Shown: piece after piece, positions 16,831 to 25,445 of the stretch
Layout: each line of letters opens with the position of its first letter
Position numbering within the stretch: position 1 is the stretch's first letter
Source of the DNA: Akkermansiaceae bacterium UBA3385
GTDB taxonomy: Bacteria; Verrucomicrobiota; Verrucomicrobiia; Verrucomicrobiales; Akkermansiaceae
Reading direction: 5' to 3'
Assembly: GCA_002358905.1 (NCBI GenBank)
Contig: DEPT01000047.1
Location: forward strand, 10,340 to 74,339
Length of the DNA stretch: 64,000 nt
Position numbers and translations under genes: made by a program
The notes under the pieces: model-generated
What the model was told of the DNA's origin: nothing
The model's database searches: none
Seen by the model: only the letters and a program-made list of their open reading frames with translations

Positions 16831-18234
16831 TCAGTTTTTCTTCATCGTCATTTCACCGGCGCAGCCGAACCAGCCATCAAAGCACTGCACCTTGAAACGA
16901 ACCTCCACATGGCCCTTCAAGGCGCGAGGCACCTCAAAATTCACCGTCTTTGTATCCTTATCCGCGGGAACATCGGCCTCGCACACCAACTTATCATTGG
17001 CAAAGAGCTGAAAGCCCTTGGAAGTCATCTTTCCATTCTTGCTGGGACAAGGCACCAGACTGAATGTATAGGAACCGGGGCCATCCATAAACTTGCTTAC
17101 GTTAACCCGCCATTCCTTCTCAAAACCGACTGTCATCTCGCCGCTATCATAGAAAAGTTCATTGAAAATGTACGGAATCGAATCATCCCAGTAATTAGCC
17201 CAGCGCAAAGCGCCCTTACCATATTCACTTTCGGAATCAATTTCCACAACTTTGCGGTACGTATCAACCAGAAGCTTACGAAGCGCAGGCTCCTTTGTGG
17301 CGTTATACTTCTCACGGTACACATAGGCCAGACCGGAAGTCCACTGCTGCTCAAGCTCCTTGTTCAGCTGGCGAGCCTTCATCACCTTTTCGACAAACTT
17401 AATACCCTCATCGAACTTGCGGTCATTGCCCTGGAACTGGGCATCGGCCCCTTTTCCTCCACAAAGAACTGCGTTAATTTCATCGTACATGCCCATGTGA
17501 TCCATACAGTAGAGATAACGGCACAGAGTCTCGTGCTTCGGGTCCTTGCTATTGAGAATATCCTTGAGCTCGCGGTTACGCATGGCGTCCTCATAGGGCA
17601 TCATAGCCAGCGCATCAGCAGCAGCCCTGGCCCCCTCAATGCCATCCGATTTACGGGCCTTTTCCACCAGTTGCATGTACTGGGGCATCTGCTTCAGCGT
17701 AAGCTCCACCGCCTTTTCCATGGCTGCGGCACTCAGCACCGTTTTACCGTCATAGATGGCCAACAATGTCTCATCCGGAGCAAGAAGAACAGCTACCGGC
17801 AGATTAGAGAATGCGCCGATGGGAAGCAACTTCTCGCGGTCATGCAAATCAGGCACAGAACCCACAACCTCGTTAATCTGCCCCAGCACAACCGGCAGCT
17901 TCTTCTTCTCCAGCTCCTTCCACTCTTCCTCAATCTGAGCAGCATTAGGCAGCCAGTCAGAACCGTACCAGAGGATGAGAGCCGGACGCCCCTCGGCTTT
18001 TGCCAGGGCCCGGGCATCATGATTATCCGGGAAAGCCAGATGCGCGACCTGTGCGCCTGCACCGGACTCTTCTACCGCGACAAGAGCATTCTCTGCAGAT
18101 GCGCTGCCAGCACCGGCATCTTTCATCGAGATACGCTTTACAAGCGTATCCAGCCCCATAAGGCTGGGGTCATAATAGTAGATACCACCGCCTGCAAGAC
18201 CAAGCAGAACAAGAAGTGTAAGAAATTTCTTCAT
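16831..18234 (-). CDS. Exported protein with thioredoxin-fold-like domain, unknown function
   Basis: 467 residues. N-terminal membrane anchor or signal (MKKFLTLLVLLGLAGGGIYYY). Residues about 75 to 200 look like a thioredoxin fold (RPALILWYGSDWLPNAAQIEEEW, LPVAVLLAPDETLLAIYDG), but the usual CxxC is replaced by GSDW, so no disulfide chemistry is expected. The middle part is helical with TPR-like character; the C-terminal 100 residues are beta-rich (SYTFSLVPCPSKNG, VNFEVPRALKGHVEVRF), like a carbohydrate-binding or jelly-roll domain. It is cotranscribed 15 nt after the transglutaminase-like gene. No clear family name recognised. Confidence 0.7.
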   Translation of the reverse strand: MKKFLTLLVLLGLAGGGIYYYDPSLMGLDTLVKRISMKDAGAGSASAENALVAVEESGAGAQVAHLAFPDNHDARALAKAEGRPALILWYGSDWLPNAAQIEEEWKELEKKKLPVVLGQINEVVGSVPDLHDREKLLPIGAFSNLPVAVLLAPDETLLAIYDGKTVLSAAAMEKAVELTLKQMPQYMQLVEKARKSDGIEGARAAADALAMMPYEDAMRNRELKDILNSKDPKHETLCRYLYCMDHMGMYDEINAVLCGGKGADAQFQGNDRKFDEGIKFVEKVMKARQLNKELEQQWTSGLAYVYREKYNATKEPALRKLLVDTYRKVVEIDSESEYGKGALRWANYWDDSIPYIFNELFYDSGEMTVGFEKEWRVNVSKFMDGPGSYTFSLVPCPSKNGKMTSKGFQLFANDKLVCEADVPADKDTKTVNFEVPRALKGHVEVRFKVQCFDGWFGCAGEMTMKKN

Positions 18235-18249
18235 ATAATTCCAGAACGA

Positions 18250-20487
18250 TTAACGGGTGAAAATAACAAAGTGGCTGATATGAGCAAAATCCGGGGCCGG
18301 GTTATCAAATTCCACCTTGACCCACTTGGCACGAGTTCCATCAGGGAACTTAGCCACCCATTCCTTCGGCATGTTATCAATTTCTGCACGCTTGAACCAG
18401 GTAGCACCGTCCTCACTTGTGGAAACAATAGCCTTCTTCATGCGGCCTTCATTACCATCAGTTTTCTGTATAATGCAGCCTGTCGTGTGTCCCGGTTGCT
18501 CCAGCTCCACAATGAAGGTGGGCATTTTCTCTTTATCTGTGTGGCACTTGCCGCCCGCCGCGCTCATGATTCCGGCATGCAGTTCCGGGCTGTCATAGCT
18601 ACTGGTGGTAGAAATACGGAAGAGTGAGCACTTGGCCGGCGTCCCGGTCAATTCAGCCATTTTCCGAAGCGGAGCCGCCTTGTAATCCGGGGTCGACAAT
18701 GCGAGGGCCCCCTGGGTAAGCGCCATGAAAGCAGGTCCGGAACGAGCCTGTTCTGCCGCAACAATAGCCTTCTTGTAAGCATCGGCCATCTTCTTATTAC
18801 GCTCCTCAGCAGATTCTCCTGCAGTTTCCGTAGAGCTGCCGGCAGCAGCAGCAGCGACAGCAAAAGCCTTATTGAAAATCAAGCTACCCTGCTCTGTGGC
18901 TACATACGTCTTCACAGCCCATTCCAGAAGCTGGCCAAAAGTTGTGCCGTCTCCTTTCTTGATATGGGCAACAAACATATTCTCAAGGAACTTCTGCCGA
19001 GCATCGTCCGACTTCAGGGAAGCCTCCTGCTTCTGCACCAGCTCATCCAGTTTCACGGCCCAGCTGGAGGGAGTCACCGCCAGGGATTCCTGCTCCATCT
19101 GATAAATCTTCAGCTGGTCAGTCTCCTCCATGCGGGAAATCACACCGGCCAGGTCCGCCGTGGCATCAAGGGCCGCTACACCATGCCCCACATAATGGGG
19201 CAGCATCTGGTTCACCAGATAATCGTAACATTCACCGGGGGTAGCATTGCGCTTCAGCATCAACGAATGCAATGCAGCCCGGAAGAACGGATGCAAGGGG
19301 GAATCTTTCAGTGCGGAAATCCACATTTTCTCCGCTTCAGCCTCCTTGCCGGCGGCCTCCAGCCCACGGGCACACAGGCTCTTGCGATAGGCCTGGGCCA
19401 CCTTCTCATCATCCGCAAACACAGCCTCCATCAGATTGTAGGAAGTCGGTGCACGGTGACCGAAAATCATGTTGTGCATGCCACCGTCCGGTCCCCCGAA
19501 ACCGCCCACCCACTTGCCACGCTCCGTACGCACCGCGTATGCGCAGTGCCCGGGCTGACCACAGGTATATGCCGGAATACCATGAGCCATGGCAGCCACA
19601 GCCCCCAGATGAGACATAGCTCCGCATACACCACCATTGCGCAGGGTGGCCTCTGCCCAGCTTTCATTGGCATACGGCAGATTATAAGCGCCACCCTGAA
19701 CTGAATCACCGAATTTGGAAGTACCGGTATAAGTAGCAGCCCAGCAGGCTAAGCCATACTTATCCCATGGCAGATTAATCGCTTTAGCAGCGTATTCATA
19801 CGATTCATCATCCCAGTCCTGGCCGGGATTAGCCACCACAAAGCGCAGTTCCCATGCCTTCAAATTTCTATAATTGGGATGCAGTAACCCTTTCTTGTCC
19901 TGTTTCTGGAAAAACTTGTAACGGCGCACCGGATTGTACTTATTCGGCAACAACGTTGCCAGAGGCGGCTCCTTCCAGGTCTCACCGCCGCCCCAGCAGG
20001 AAGCAAGAGCCACAGCCAACGCCTTATTCTCCACCTCCCCATTCTCTTCCTTCCAGATGCGATACAGAATCTGCATCCCCAGATCTTTCTGGTAGGGCAC
20101 AAGGCCACACGTCAGGTAAAGTTCCAGCCATTCCGTATCCTTCATGAACTTCTGCAGGAACTCCGCCTTTTCCTTACTCTCCGCCGCCATCTGCGTCAGA
20201 AATTCAGCGCCGGTAACGCGAATAAGCTCATGCAGCATAGAACAATGCAGGGCCCCTTCATCCTCCGGCGTGATTGTCTTAGATTTCAGAGTCTGCACTA
20301 ATGCGCTCTGAACATCGGTATAATTCCCTTTATCCATCGCACTCTGCACAGCTGCGGGCAACTTCTTACCCTTCAGCGGAGCAAGCGCGAGCTTACTGGT
20401 ACCACTCTCTGCGGCAACCACCGATACCATCGGAGAAAGCCCCAGAGCGAGCACTCCAAGCATCAAAGTACATGTACGTGTACGCAT
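18250..20487 (-). CDS. Exported transglutaminase-like protein with C-terminal discoidin-like domain
   Basis: 745 residues with signal peptide (hydrophobic LMLGVLALGLSPMVSVVAA). Central residues contain a transglutaminase-like cysteine site: NGGVCGAMSHLGAVAAMAHG with the Cys, then PAYTCGQPGHCAYAV supplying the His, and a nearby Asp at GGPDGG, as in papain-like/transglutaminase-core proteins. Helical repeats surround it. The last 120 residues (CSLFRISTTSSYDSPELHAG to WVKVEFDNP) resemble an F5/8 type C (discoidin) carbohydrate-binding domain. A protease, amidase or cross-linking activity on an envelope or mucin substrate is possible but not shown. First gene of a two-gene unit with the thioredoxin-like gene. 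Confidence 0.72.
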   Translation of the reverse strand: MRTRTCTLMLGVLALGLSPMVSVVAAESGTSKLALAPLKGKKLPAAVQSAMDKGNYTDVQSALVQTLKSKTITPEDEGALHCSMLHELIRVTGAEFLTQMAAESKEKAEFLQKFMKDTEWLELYLTCGLVPYQKDLGMQILYRIWKEENGEVENKALAVALASCWGGGETWKEPPLATLLPNKYNPVRRYKFFQKQDKKGLLHPNYRNLKAWELRFVVANPGQDWDDESYEYAAKAINLPWDKYGLACWAATYTGTSKFGDSVQGGAYNLPYANESWAEATLRNGGVCGAMSHLGAVAAMAHGIPAYTCGQPGHCAYAVRTERGKWVGGFGGPDGGMHNMIFGHRAPTSYNLMEAVFADDEKVAQAYRKSLCARGLEAAGKEAEAEKMWISALKDSPLHPFFRAALHSLMLKRNATPGECYDYLVNQMLPHYVGHGVAALDATADLAGVISRMEETDQLKIYQMEQESLAVTPSSWAVKLDELVQKQEASLKSDDARQKFLENMFVAHIKKGDGTTFGQLLEWAVKTYVATEQGSLIFNKAFAVAAAAAGSSTETAGESAEERNKKMADAYKKAIVAAEQARSGPAFMALTQGALALSTPDYKAAPLRKMAELTGTPAKCSLFRISTTSSYDSPELHAGIMSAAGGKCHTDKEKMPTFIVELEQPGHTTGCIIQKTDGNEGRMKKAIVSTSEDGATWFKRAEIDNMPKEWVAKFPDGTRAKWVKVEFDNPAPDFAHISHFVIFTR

Positions 20488-20493
20488 GATTCA

Positions 20494-20522
20494 AGAATGC
20501 TACACGCAGATTCCAAAGTCAA
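20494..20522 (-). promoter_or_regulatory. Possible promoter of the transglutaminase-like operon
   Basis: Minus strand TTGACT (20517-20522), 17-bp spacer, and a weak -10 CATTCT (20494-20499), ending 6 nt before the ATG at 20487. The -35 is good and the -10 poor. Confidence 0.35.
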
Positions 20523-20561
20523 GCCATATATTTTATGTCAGCCCATTATTTATACATATAG

Positions 20562-20590
20562 TTGCCTTTTGTTAACATAGCTGATAGAAT
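20562..20590 (+). promoter_or_regulatory. Promoter of rlpA, leaderless
   Basis: TTGCCT at 20562-20567, 17-bp spacer, TAGAAT at 20585-20590; the GTG start is 7 nt downstream, at the expected transcription start. Confidence 0.6.
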
Positions 20591-20596
20591 AGGTGC

Positions 20597-21115
20597 GTGC
20601 ACGGTATCTCACGATTCATTTTCATCATCCTGGCAGCCGCTATTCTGCTTCCAGGCACGGGCTGTTCCTGGCGAAAAGACACAGGTAAAGGTACACCTGC
20701 TGCTGATACCCGTCCCGAACCTAAGCTCAAGAAAAGCCCATACACGGTAAACGGCAAACGTTACCGCCCCATGGGCATTGACGAAGCGCTCCAATACCGT
20801 GAAGTGGGTGAGGCCTCACTCTACGAAGGAGCAAATACACGCGGTGCACTGGGCGAGAAACTCCCTTACGGCGGAATGTATGCAGCCCACCGCACCCTGC
20901 CCTTGCCCAGCACCGTGCGCATCACCAGCATCTCCACCGGCAAAAGCTGTCTGGTGCGCGTAAACGACCGCGGCCCCTTCCACCGCCGACGCATCATTGA
21001 TATCAGCCCCGCCGTGGCCCGAGCCATCGGCTTCCACCAGTGGGGTGTGCACCAGGTGGAAATTGAAACCGTTTCCGTGGGCGATGGCCCCAACCAACGC
21101 CGCAAGGAGGATTAA
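20597..21115 (+). CDS. rlpA: RlpA-like septal-ring lipoprotein (double-psi beta-barrel)
   Basis: 172 residues starting at GTG 20597. Signal peptide with lipobox PGTGC (Cys about residue 23). The mature part is an RlpA double-psi beta-barrel: GEASLYEG, AAHRTLPLPSTVRIT, CLVRVNDRGPFHRRRIIDISPAVARAIG. In several bacteria RlpA is a lytic transglycosylase acting on denuded glycan strands at the septum; the His of AAHRTLP and the Asp of NDRGPF, associated with the catalytic groove, are present. The usual SWYG near the N-terminus is SLYEG here. No SPOR domain is present, so septal targeting would differ from E. coli RlpA. Monocistronic. Confidence 0.9.
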   Translation: MHGISRFIFIILAAAILLPGTGCSWRKDTGKGTPAADTRPEPKLKKSPYTVNGKRYRPMGIDEALQYREVGEASLYEGANTRGALGEKLPYGGMYAAHRTLPLPSTVRITSISTGKSCLVRVNDRGPFHRRRIIDISPAVARAIGFHQWGVHQVEIETVSVGDGPNQRRKED

Positions 21116-21122
21116 GCAACAG

Positions 21123-21155
21123 AAAAGGCGACACCCGAAACAAGGTGCCGCCTTT
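21123..21155. terminator. Bidirectional terminator between rlpA and the ABC ATPase gene
   Basis: Stem AAAGGCG.CACC/GGTG.CGCCTTT with one mismatch (A/C) between two converging genes. Confidence 0.65.
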
Positions 21156-21174
21156 AAAATAATGCAAATTTCCC

Positions 21175-21906
21175 TTATCTCAGCGAGAAGAAATCGCGTA
21201 TGCGGGCATTATCGCTGGCGGCGATGACGCTGGGCGGGGCATCCACCACCAGCTTACCATCGGCAAGGAACACGATGCGGTCTGCCAGTTCCATGGCGAA
21301 ATCCGTATCGTGGGAAACCACCAGCATGGTCATGCCATCCTTGGCAAGCTCACGCATCAGGTTTTCCACCTCGCCCACCATCTCGGGGTCCAGAGCGGAG
21401 GTCGGCTCGTCGAAAAGCAGCACCTCGGGATTCATAGCCAGGGCGCGCACAATAGCCACACGCTGCTTCTGACCACCGGAAAGCTGTGAGGGGTAGGCCT
21501 TGGCCTTATCATGCAAGCCAATGCGGTGCAGCAGGTGCATGGCCTTGTTCTCTGCCTCCATTCGGTTCATGAGGCCACACTTCACCGGGGCCAGGGTAAT
21601 GTTATCCAGAATGGTGAGGTTGGCAAAAAGGTTGAAATGCTGGAACACCATGCCCACCTTGGCACGGTAGTGGTTCAGGCCATCCTCGCTGCGGTCCACC
21701 GGCTTGCCGTGGAACAGCACTTCGCCCCCCGTAGGAGTCTCCAGGAAATTCATACAGCGCATCACCGTGCTCTTGCCGGCGCCGGAGGGGCCCAGCAGGA
21801 ACACCACCTCGCCCTTCTTCACCCCTACGGAAACTTCATCAATCACGCGGTGGTCACCGAAATCCTTGACCAGATCGCGCACTTCCAAAATGTTATCAGC
21901 GTTCAT
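21175..21906 (-). CDS. Polar amino acid ABC transporter ATPase (GlnQ/HisP type)
   Basis: 243 residues. Walker A GPSGAGKST, Q-loop region VFQHFNLFANLT, ABC signature LSGGQKQRVAIVRAL, Walker B VLLFDEPTSALD and switch His in VVSHD. Length and the FNLFANLTILDN block fit the glutamine/histidine uptake family. It powers import by the fused binding protein/permease encoded directly upstream; the two reading frames overlap by 11 nt, indicating translational coupling. The specific amino acid cannot be read from the sequence. Confidence 0.94.
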   Translation of the reverse strand: MNADNILEVRDLVKDFGDHRVIDEVSVGVKKGEVVFLLGPSGAGKSTVMRCMNFLETPTGGEVLFHGKPVDRSEDGLNHYRAKVGMVFQHFNLFANLTILDNITLAPVKCGLMNRMEAENKAMHLLHRIGLHDKAKAYPSQLSGGQKQRVAIVRALAMNPEVLLFDEPTSALDPEMVGEVENLMRELAKDGMTMLVVSHDTDFAMELADRIVFLADGKLVVDAPPSVIAASDNARIRDFFSLR

Positions 21907-23377
21907 TCTTCTTCAGACGGTTTTCAAGTTTCTTGAGGAGCTGGCTCAGGCACACCACCACAATCAGGTAGATAAGAGCCACAGCAATCAGCGGCAGGAA
22001 GGCATCGTAGGTCTGGCTTCGGATGATATCGCCGCCCTTGGTCAAATCCTGCAGGGCGATGTAACCACACACGGAAGTCTCCTTGAGCAGCACGATGAAC
22101 TCATTGCCCAGCGCAGGCAGCACATTCTTGAATGCCTGCGGCAGAATCACCGAGCGCATGGTGGTGCCATAGCTCATGCCCAGGCTGCGTCCGGCCTCCA
22201 TCTGGCCACCATCCACCGCCATGATACCGGAGCGGATAATCTCCGCCACATAGGCACCGGAGTTCACACCGAAAGCTACAATGGCCACCAGCACCTTGCT
22301 CACATCCACCGAGCCGAAAATCACGAAATAGATAATGAGCAGCTGCACCACCACAGGCGTGCCGCGCACCACGGTCAGGTAGATATGGCACAGGAAGTTC
22401 AGCACCTTGTAGCGGCCGGTCTGGTCGTGGGCACTGCGAACCACTGCCACCAGGAAACCGATGCACAGGCCCATGAGCACGGCGCAGAAGGAAATCTCAA
22501 TGGTAATCAGGAAACCGTTTACCAGGTAGCGCCAGCGGTTATCCTTCACAAAATTGGTCTGGAAGGAATCCTGCATGCGCTGCCAGAGCCCCTTCTCCTC
22601 GGTCTGCACAGCAGGCACGGCGAGCGGCTTGCCATCCTTGTCCAGATAACGTGCCCAGATTTCATCCATGGTGCCATCAGCCTTCATTTCAGCCATGGTC
22701 TTGTTGAACATGGCGAGCAGTTCCGGACGGTTCTTGCTGATAGCCATGGCGTATTCCTCAGAAACCAGCGCCACGGGCAGAATGCTGATACCCTTATTGC
22801 GGGCCACATGCTCCTCAGAAGGCGCACTGTCCAGCACCACAGCATCAATCTTACCCGTCACCAGCGAAGCCACCGCCAGCGCTCCATCCTGGAAACGCTC
22901 CGGCTCCTGGATATTCTCGGTCACATACATATCACCCGTGGTGCCGTGCTGCACACCGATACGCTTACCCTTCAGCGATTCCGGGCCGGTGATATCCGAG
23001 CCATCGCGCACGATAATCACCTGGTCAGCCTTCACATAGCTGGTCGTGAAATCAATCTGCTTCTTGCGGTCCTCCGTCACCGTAATGCCCGAGGCGGCCA
23101 CATCGCCCTTCCCCGTCTGCACAGCGGCAATCACGGAATCGAAGGCCATATCCTCAATCACCAGCTCATAGCCATTGCGGCGGGCAATCTCGCGCACCAT
23201 ATCGGCATCGATACCCACGATGCGGTCCCCCTGGTAGAACTCATACGGAGGGAAGGTCGCATTAGTCACCATTATCAGCTTGCTGCGCTCCTCCTGTTTC
23301 TCGCCACAGGCAGTCAGAAACAGAGCCATGAACGCCAGCATCACTGCCAGCCATTTCTTATATAATATACCGGGCAT
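21896..23377 (-). CDS. Fused amino acid binding protein and ABC permease (GlnH-GlnP type)
   Basis: 493 residues from the ATG at 23377; the longer frame to 23491 precedes an obvious lipoprotein signal. Lipobox LTAC puts a lipid-anchored Cys near residue 24. Residues about 30 to 255 are a family 3 solute-binding protein (NATFPPYEFYQGDRIVGIDADMV, AVQTGKGDVAASGITVTEDR). Residues about 280 to 490 are a GlnP/HisM permease with the EAA loop EAGRSLGMSYGTTMRSVILP. Fusion gives each permease chain its own tethered binding domain, as in Lactococcus GlnPQ. The near-leaderless promoter at 23386-23414 supports the start. Confidence 0.93.
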   Translation of the reverse strand: MPGILYKKWLAVMLAFMALFLTACGEKQEERSKLIMVTNATFPPYEFYQGDRIVGIDADMVREIARRNGYELVIEDMAFDSVIAAVQTGKGDVAASGITVTEDRKKQIDFTTSYVKADQVIIVRDGSDITGPESLKGKRIGVQHGTTGDMYVTENIQEPERFQDGALAVASLVTGKIDAVVLDSAPSEEHVARNKGISILPVALVSEEYAMAISKNRPELLAMFNKTMAEMKADGTMDEIWARYLDKDGKPLAVPAVQTEEKGLWQRMQDSFQTNFVKDNRWRYLVNGFLITIEISFCAVLMGLCIGFLVAVVRSAHDQTGRYKVLNFLCHIYLTVVRGTPVVVQLLIIYFVIFGSVDVSKVLVAIVAFGVNSGAYVAEIIRSGIMAVDGGQMEAGRSLGMSYGTTMRSVILPQAFKNVLPALGNEFIVLLKETSVCGYIALQDLTKGGDIIRSQTYDAFLPLIAVALIYLIVVVCLSQLLKKLENRLKKNER

Positions 23378-23385
23378 GCGCGTGG

Positions 23386-23414
23386 AGATTAGCACAATGC
23401 ACCCCAAATGAAAA
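23386..23414 (-). promoter_or_regulatory. Promoter of the amino acid ABC operon, near-leaderless
   Basis: Minus strand TTTTCA (23409-23414), 17-bp spacer, TAATCT (23386-23391), 8 nt before the ATG at 23377. Confidence 0.45.
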
Positions 23415-23438
23415 GGTAAAAAACAAAGAATGCTGATT

Positions 23439-23891
23439 TTAGCGGCATTCCAGCTCGATATAGACCCGGTTCCGCTGCCTGACCCACGCAAAATGCTTCA
23501 GGCGGCATGGTTGCAATTCTTTATCGCCACGTTCCTGCATCTGTGCCTTCAGCAGCTCCAGCATGGCTGCACTTTCCAGCGCGTTAAAAGCAACGCCCTC
23601 AAATTGCACTGAAACCGGCCGGGCATCCTCCACCGCTGCAAACATATCAGCCACCGCTGGCACTTCTGCAAGCCCGGTGATGACGATATAGTTATCCTGC
23701 ACAGGGGGTCCCCACTCATAATCATACTTCTGCCGGGCACGCCACTGCGCGCTGCTGATACCGCAATCCAACGCCAGCCGCCTCTGCAACGGCTCCACAT
23801 CCGTGCGCATCGGCGGCTCTGCCTCTGGCCAGAGAACATACCCCATCCACCCCAGCACCAGCAAGGCTATAAGATATCCGGTCTTTCTCAT
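23439..23891 (-). CDS. Small membrane-anchored protein, unknown function
   Basis: 150 residues from the ATG at 23891. One N-terminal helix (TGYLIALLVLGWMGYVLW) is followed by a soluble region of mixed alpha/beta character, with Cys at DCGISSAQW, QPCRLKHF and the terminal LECR. No family recognised. Its start codon overlaps the stop of the DUF4143 ATPase gene (ATGA), so the two are translationally coupled. The promoter of the next operon lies just downstream. Confidence 0.6.
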   Translation of the reverse strand: MRKTGYLIALLVLGWMGYVLWPEAEPPMRTDVEPLQRRLALDCGISSAQWRARQKYDYEWGPPVQDNYIVITGLAEVPAVADMFAAVEDARPVSVQFEGVAFNALESAAMLELLKAQMQERGDKELQPCRLKHFAWVRQRNRVYIELECR

Positions 23892-25231
23892 CCCTGTATC
23901 GCTTCGCACACCTTATATGCCTGTTCAATGCCGTAGAGGGGCAAATCCACCAGAGTGAAAGTACCACCATCCTTACCGGAAGGCGGATTACTGATCTGGA
24001 ATGAAGACATCGACACACGCAGCGCCAGTGGCACCTGCTGTTTACGGCAGAAGGTCATCAGGCTCTTGGCCTGCAGATTAATCTCCGCTTTCACCTCAAC
24101 GGGAACGAAAGCGGCTCCACAGCCGAAAGCAAAATCAATTTCGCAATCGGACTGATGCGATGACCAGTAGAACAGCTCACGAGTATTCGCCGCCCGAAGC
24201 TGCTGCTGTACATACTGCTCCGCAAGGGCTCCCTTGAACTCGGTAAAAATAGCGTTACCCTCAACAATAGTCTTAGCCTGCAGGTCGGCCATGGCTCCCA
24301 GCAGCCCTACATCCACGAAGAAGAGTTTGAACACCCTGTCGCGGTAGGCAGCAGGAGGGAATGCCGGTTTGGTCACACGGGATACCGTATGCACCAGACC
24401 GGCATCCACCAGCCACTGCAGAGCGTATTCAACATCCCGCATTCTCAGACCGGGGGCTACATCCTTACAGATGAACTTCTTATTCTCACGCGAGAGCTGA
24501 CCGGGTATGGAATTCCACACCATCGATATACGCGGAGCAACCTCGGCAGGAGCATGCTTCGTGAAATCCCGCCGATAGCCATCCAGCAGAGCCTGATGTA
24601 CCCGGCGCACCTCTGCAAAATTCTTTGTCTGCGCAAAGGCGGCCACGGCTTCCGGCATTCCCCCAACAAAGTAGTACTGCTTCAGCAAATCCGAAAAACG
24701 GGAAGCAAACACCTTCACCAACTCCCAATCCCGGGATTCCAGGAGCCGCACCAGGTTCCCCTGCCCCATGGCTTCCAGAAATTCGCAGAATGTCATCGGG
24801 TAGAGATTCATCATATCCACCTTGCCTACCGGAAAGCCGGTACCCTCGTGCACCTGCAGCCCCAGTAAGGAACCGGCAGCCACGATATGGTGTTCTCTCG
24901 CATTTTCACAGAAGTATTTCAGAGAGGTCAGCGCCTGCGGGCATTCCTGAATCTCATCAAAAATAATCAGCGTTTCCCCGGGTGTCAGCTGGCAACCGGT
25001 CTCTGCCTGAATCAGCAGCAGCAGACGCTGCACATCGTAGCCTCCCGAAAAAGCCAGACGCATATTCTCGTTACTGTCAAAACTGACAAATGCCACCTCC
25101 TTGTAATGCTTACGGCCAAATTCCTGCATGAGCCAGGTCTTTCCAACCTGTCTCGCTCCCATGATGAGAAGCGGCTTCCTCATCAGGCTGTTTTTCCACT
25201 CCAGCAGCTGTTGTTCGGCATATCTATTCAT
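23888..25231 (-). CDS. AAA-type ATPase with DUF4143 C-terminal domain
   Basis: 447 residues from the ATG at 25231, preceded by a GGGAAGGAAA Shine-Dalgarno-like tract. Walker A GARQVGKT at residues 25 to 32, Walker B LIIFDEIQECP, and sensor-like VAAGSLLG. The second half is DUF4143 with the nuclease-like core FYWSSHQSDCEIDFAF ... VPVEVKAEI, where the spaced D/E and K resemble the PD-(D/E)XK arrangement often noted in this family. The family (COG1373) is widespread, often horizontally acquired and functionally unclear. It lies 68 nt from a 33-bp tandem repeat array. Confidence 0.9.
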   Translation of the reverse strand: MNRYAEQQLLEWKNSLMRKPLLIMGARQVGKTWLMQEFGRKHYKEVAFVSFDSNENMRLAFSGGYDVQRLLLLIQAETGCQLTPGETLIIFDEIQECPQALTSLKYFCENAREHHIVAAGSLLGLQVHEGTGFPVGKVDMMNLYPMTFCEFLEAMGQGNLVRLLESRDWELVKVFASRFSDLLKQYYFVGGMPEAVAAFAQTKNFAEVRRVHQALLDGYRRDFTKHAPAEVAPRISMVWNSIPGQLSRENKKFICKDVAPGLRMRDVEYALQWLVDAGLVHTVSRVTKPAFPPAAYRDRVFKLFFVDVGLLGAMADLQAKTIVEGNAIFTEFKGALAEQYVQQQLRAANTRELFYWSSHQSDCEIDFAFGCGAAFVPVEVKAEINLQAKSLMTFCRKQQVPLALRVSMSSFQISNPPSGKDGGTFTLVDLPLYGIEQAYKVCEAIQG

Positions 25232-25298
25232 GGCATTTCCTTCCCAAAACCAAGTTATCACACTTTACATTCATTATCAATAGCAATTTGCAAAAGTG

Positions 25299-25375
25299 GG
25301 ACGACTTTTTGCATTTTCAACCACATTTCGCGGACGACTTTTTGCTCTTTCGACCACATTTCGCGGACGACTTTT
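25299..25375. repeat. 33-bp tandem direct repeat, 2.3 copies
   Basis: Units at 25299-25331 and 25332-25364, plus the first 11 bp of a third at 25365-25375. The unit begins GGACGACTTTTTGC and ends ACCACATTTCGC; the two full copies differ at four positions. It lies between the ATPase gene and the pheT terminator. Confidence 0.9.
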
Positions 25376-25390
25376 CAAAATTCAAGCATC

Positions 25391-25424
25391 AAAAAGAGGC
25401 CGGAGATATGAATCTCCGGCCTCT
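25391..25424 (-). terminator. Terminator of pheST
   Basis: 13-bp perfect stem AGAGGCCGGAGAT/ATCTCCGGCCTCT with a 4-nt loop; the minus strand continues into TTTTT. Confidence 0.92.
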
Positions 25425-25445
25425 GAAAGGAATATCCGGCGAGCT

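Noticed and set aside
25299..25375. Possible CRISPR array
   Set aside because: Units are directly contiguous with no variable spacers, only 2.3 copies, and no cas genes are nearby.
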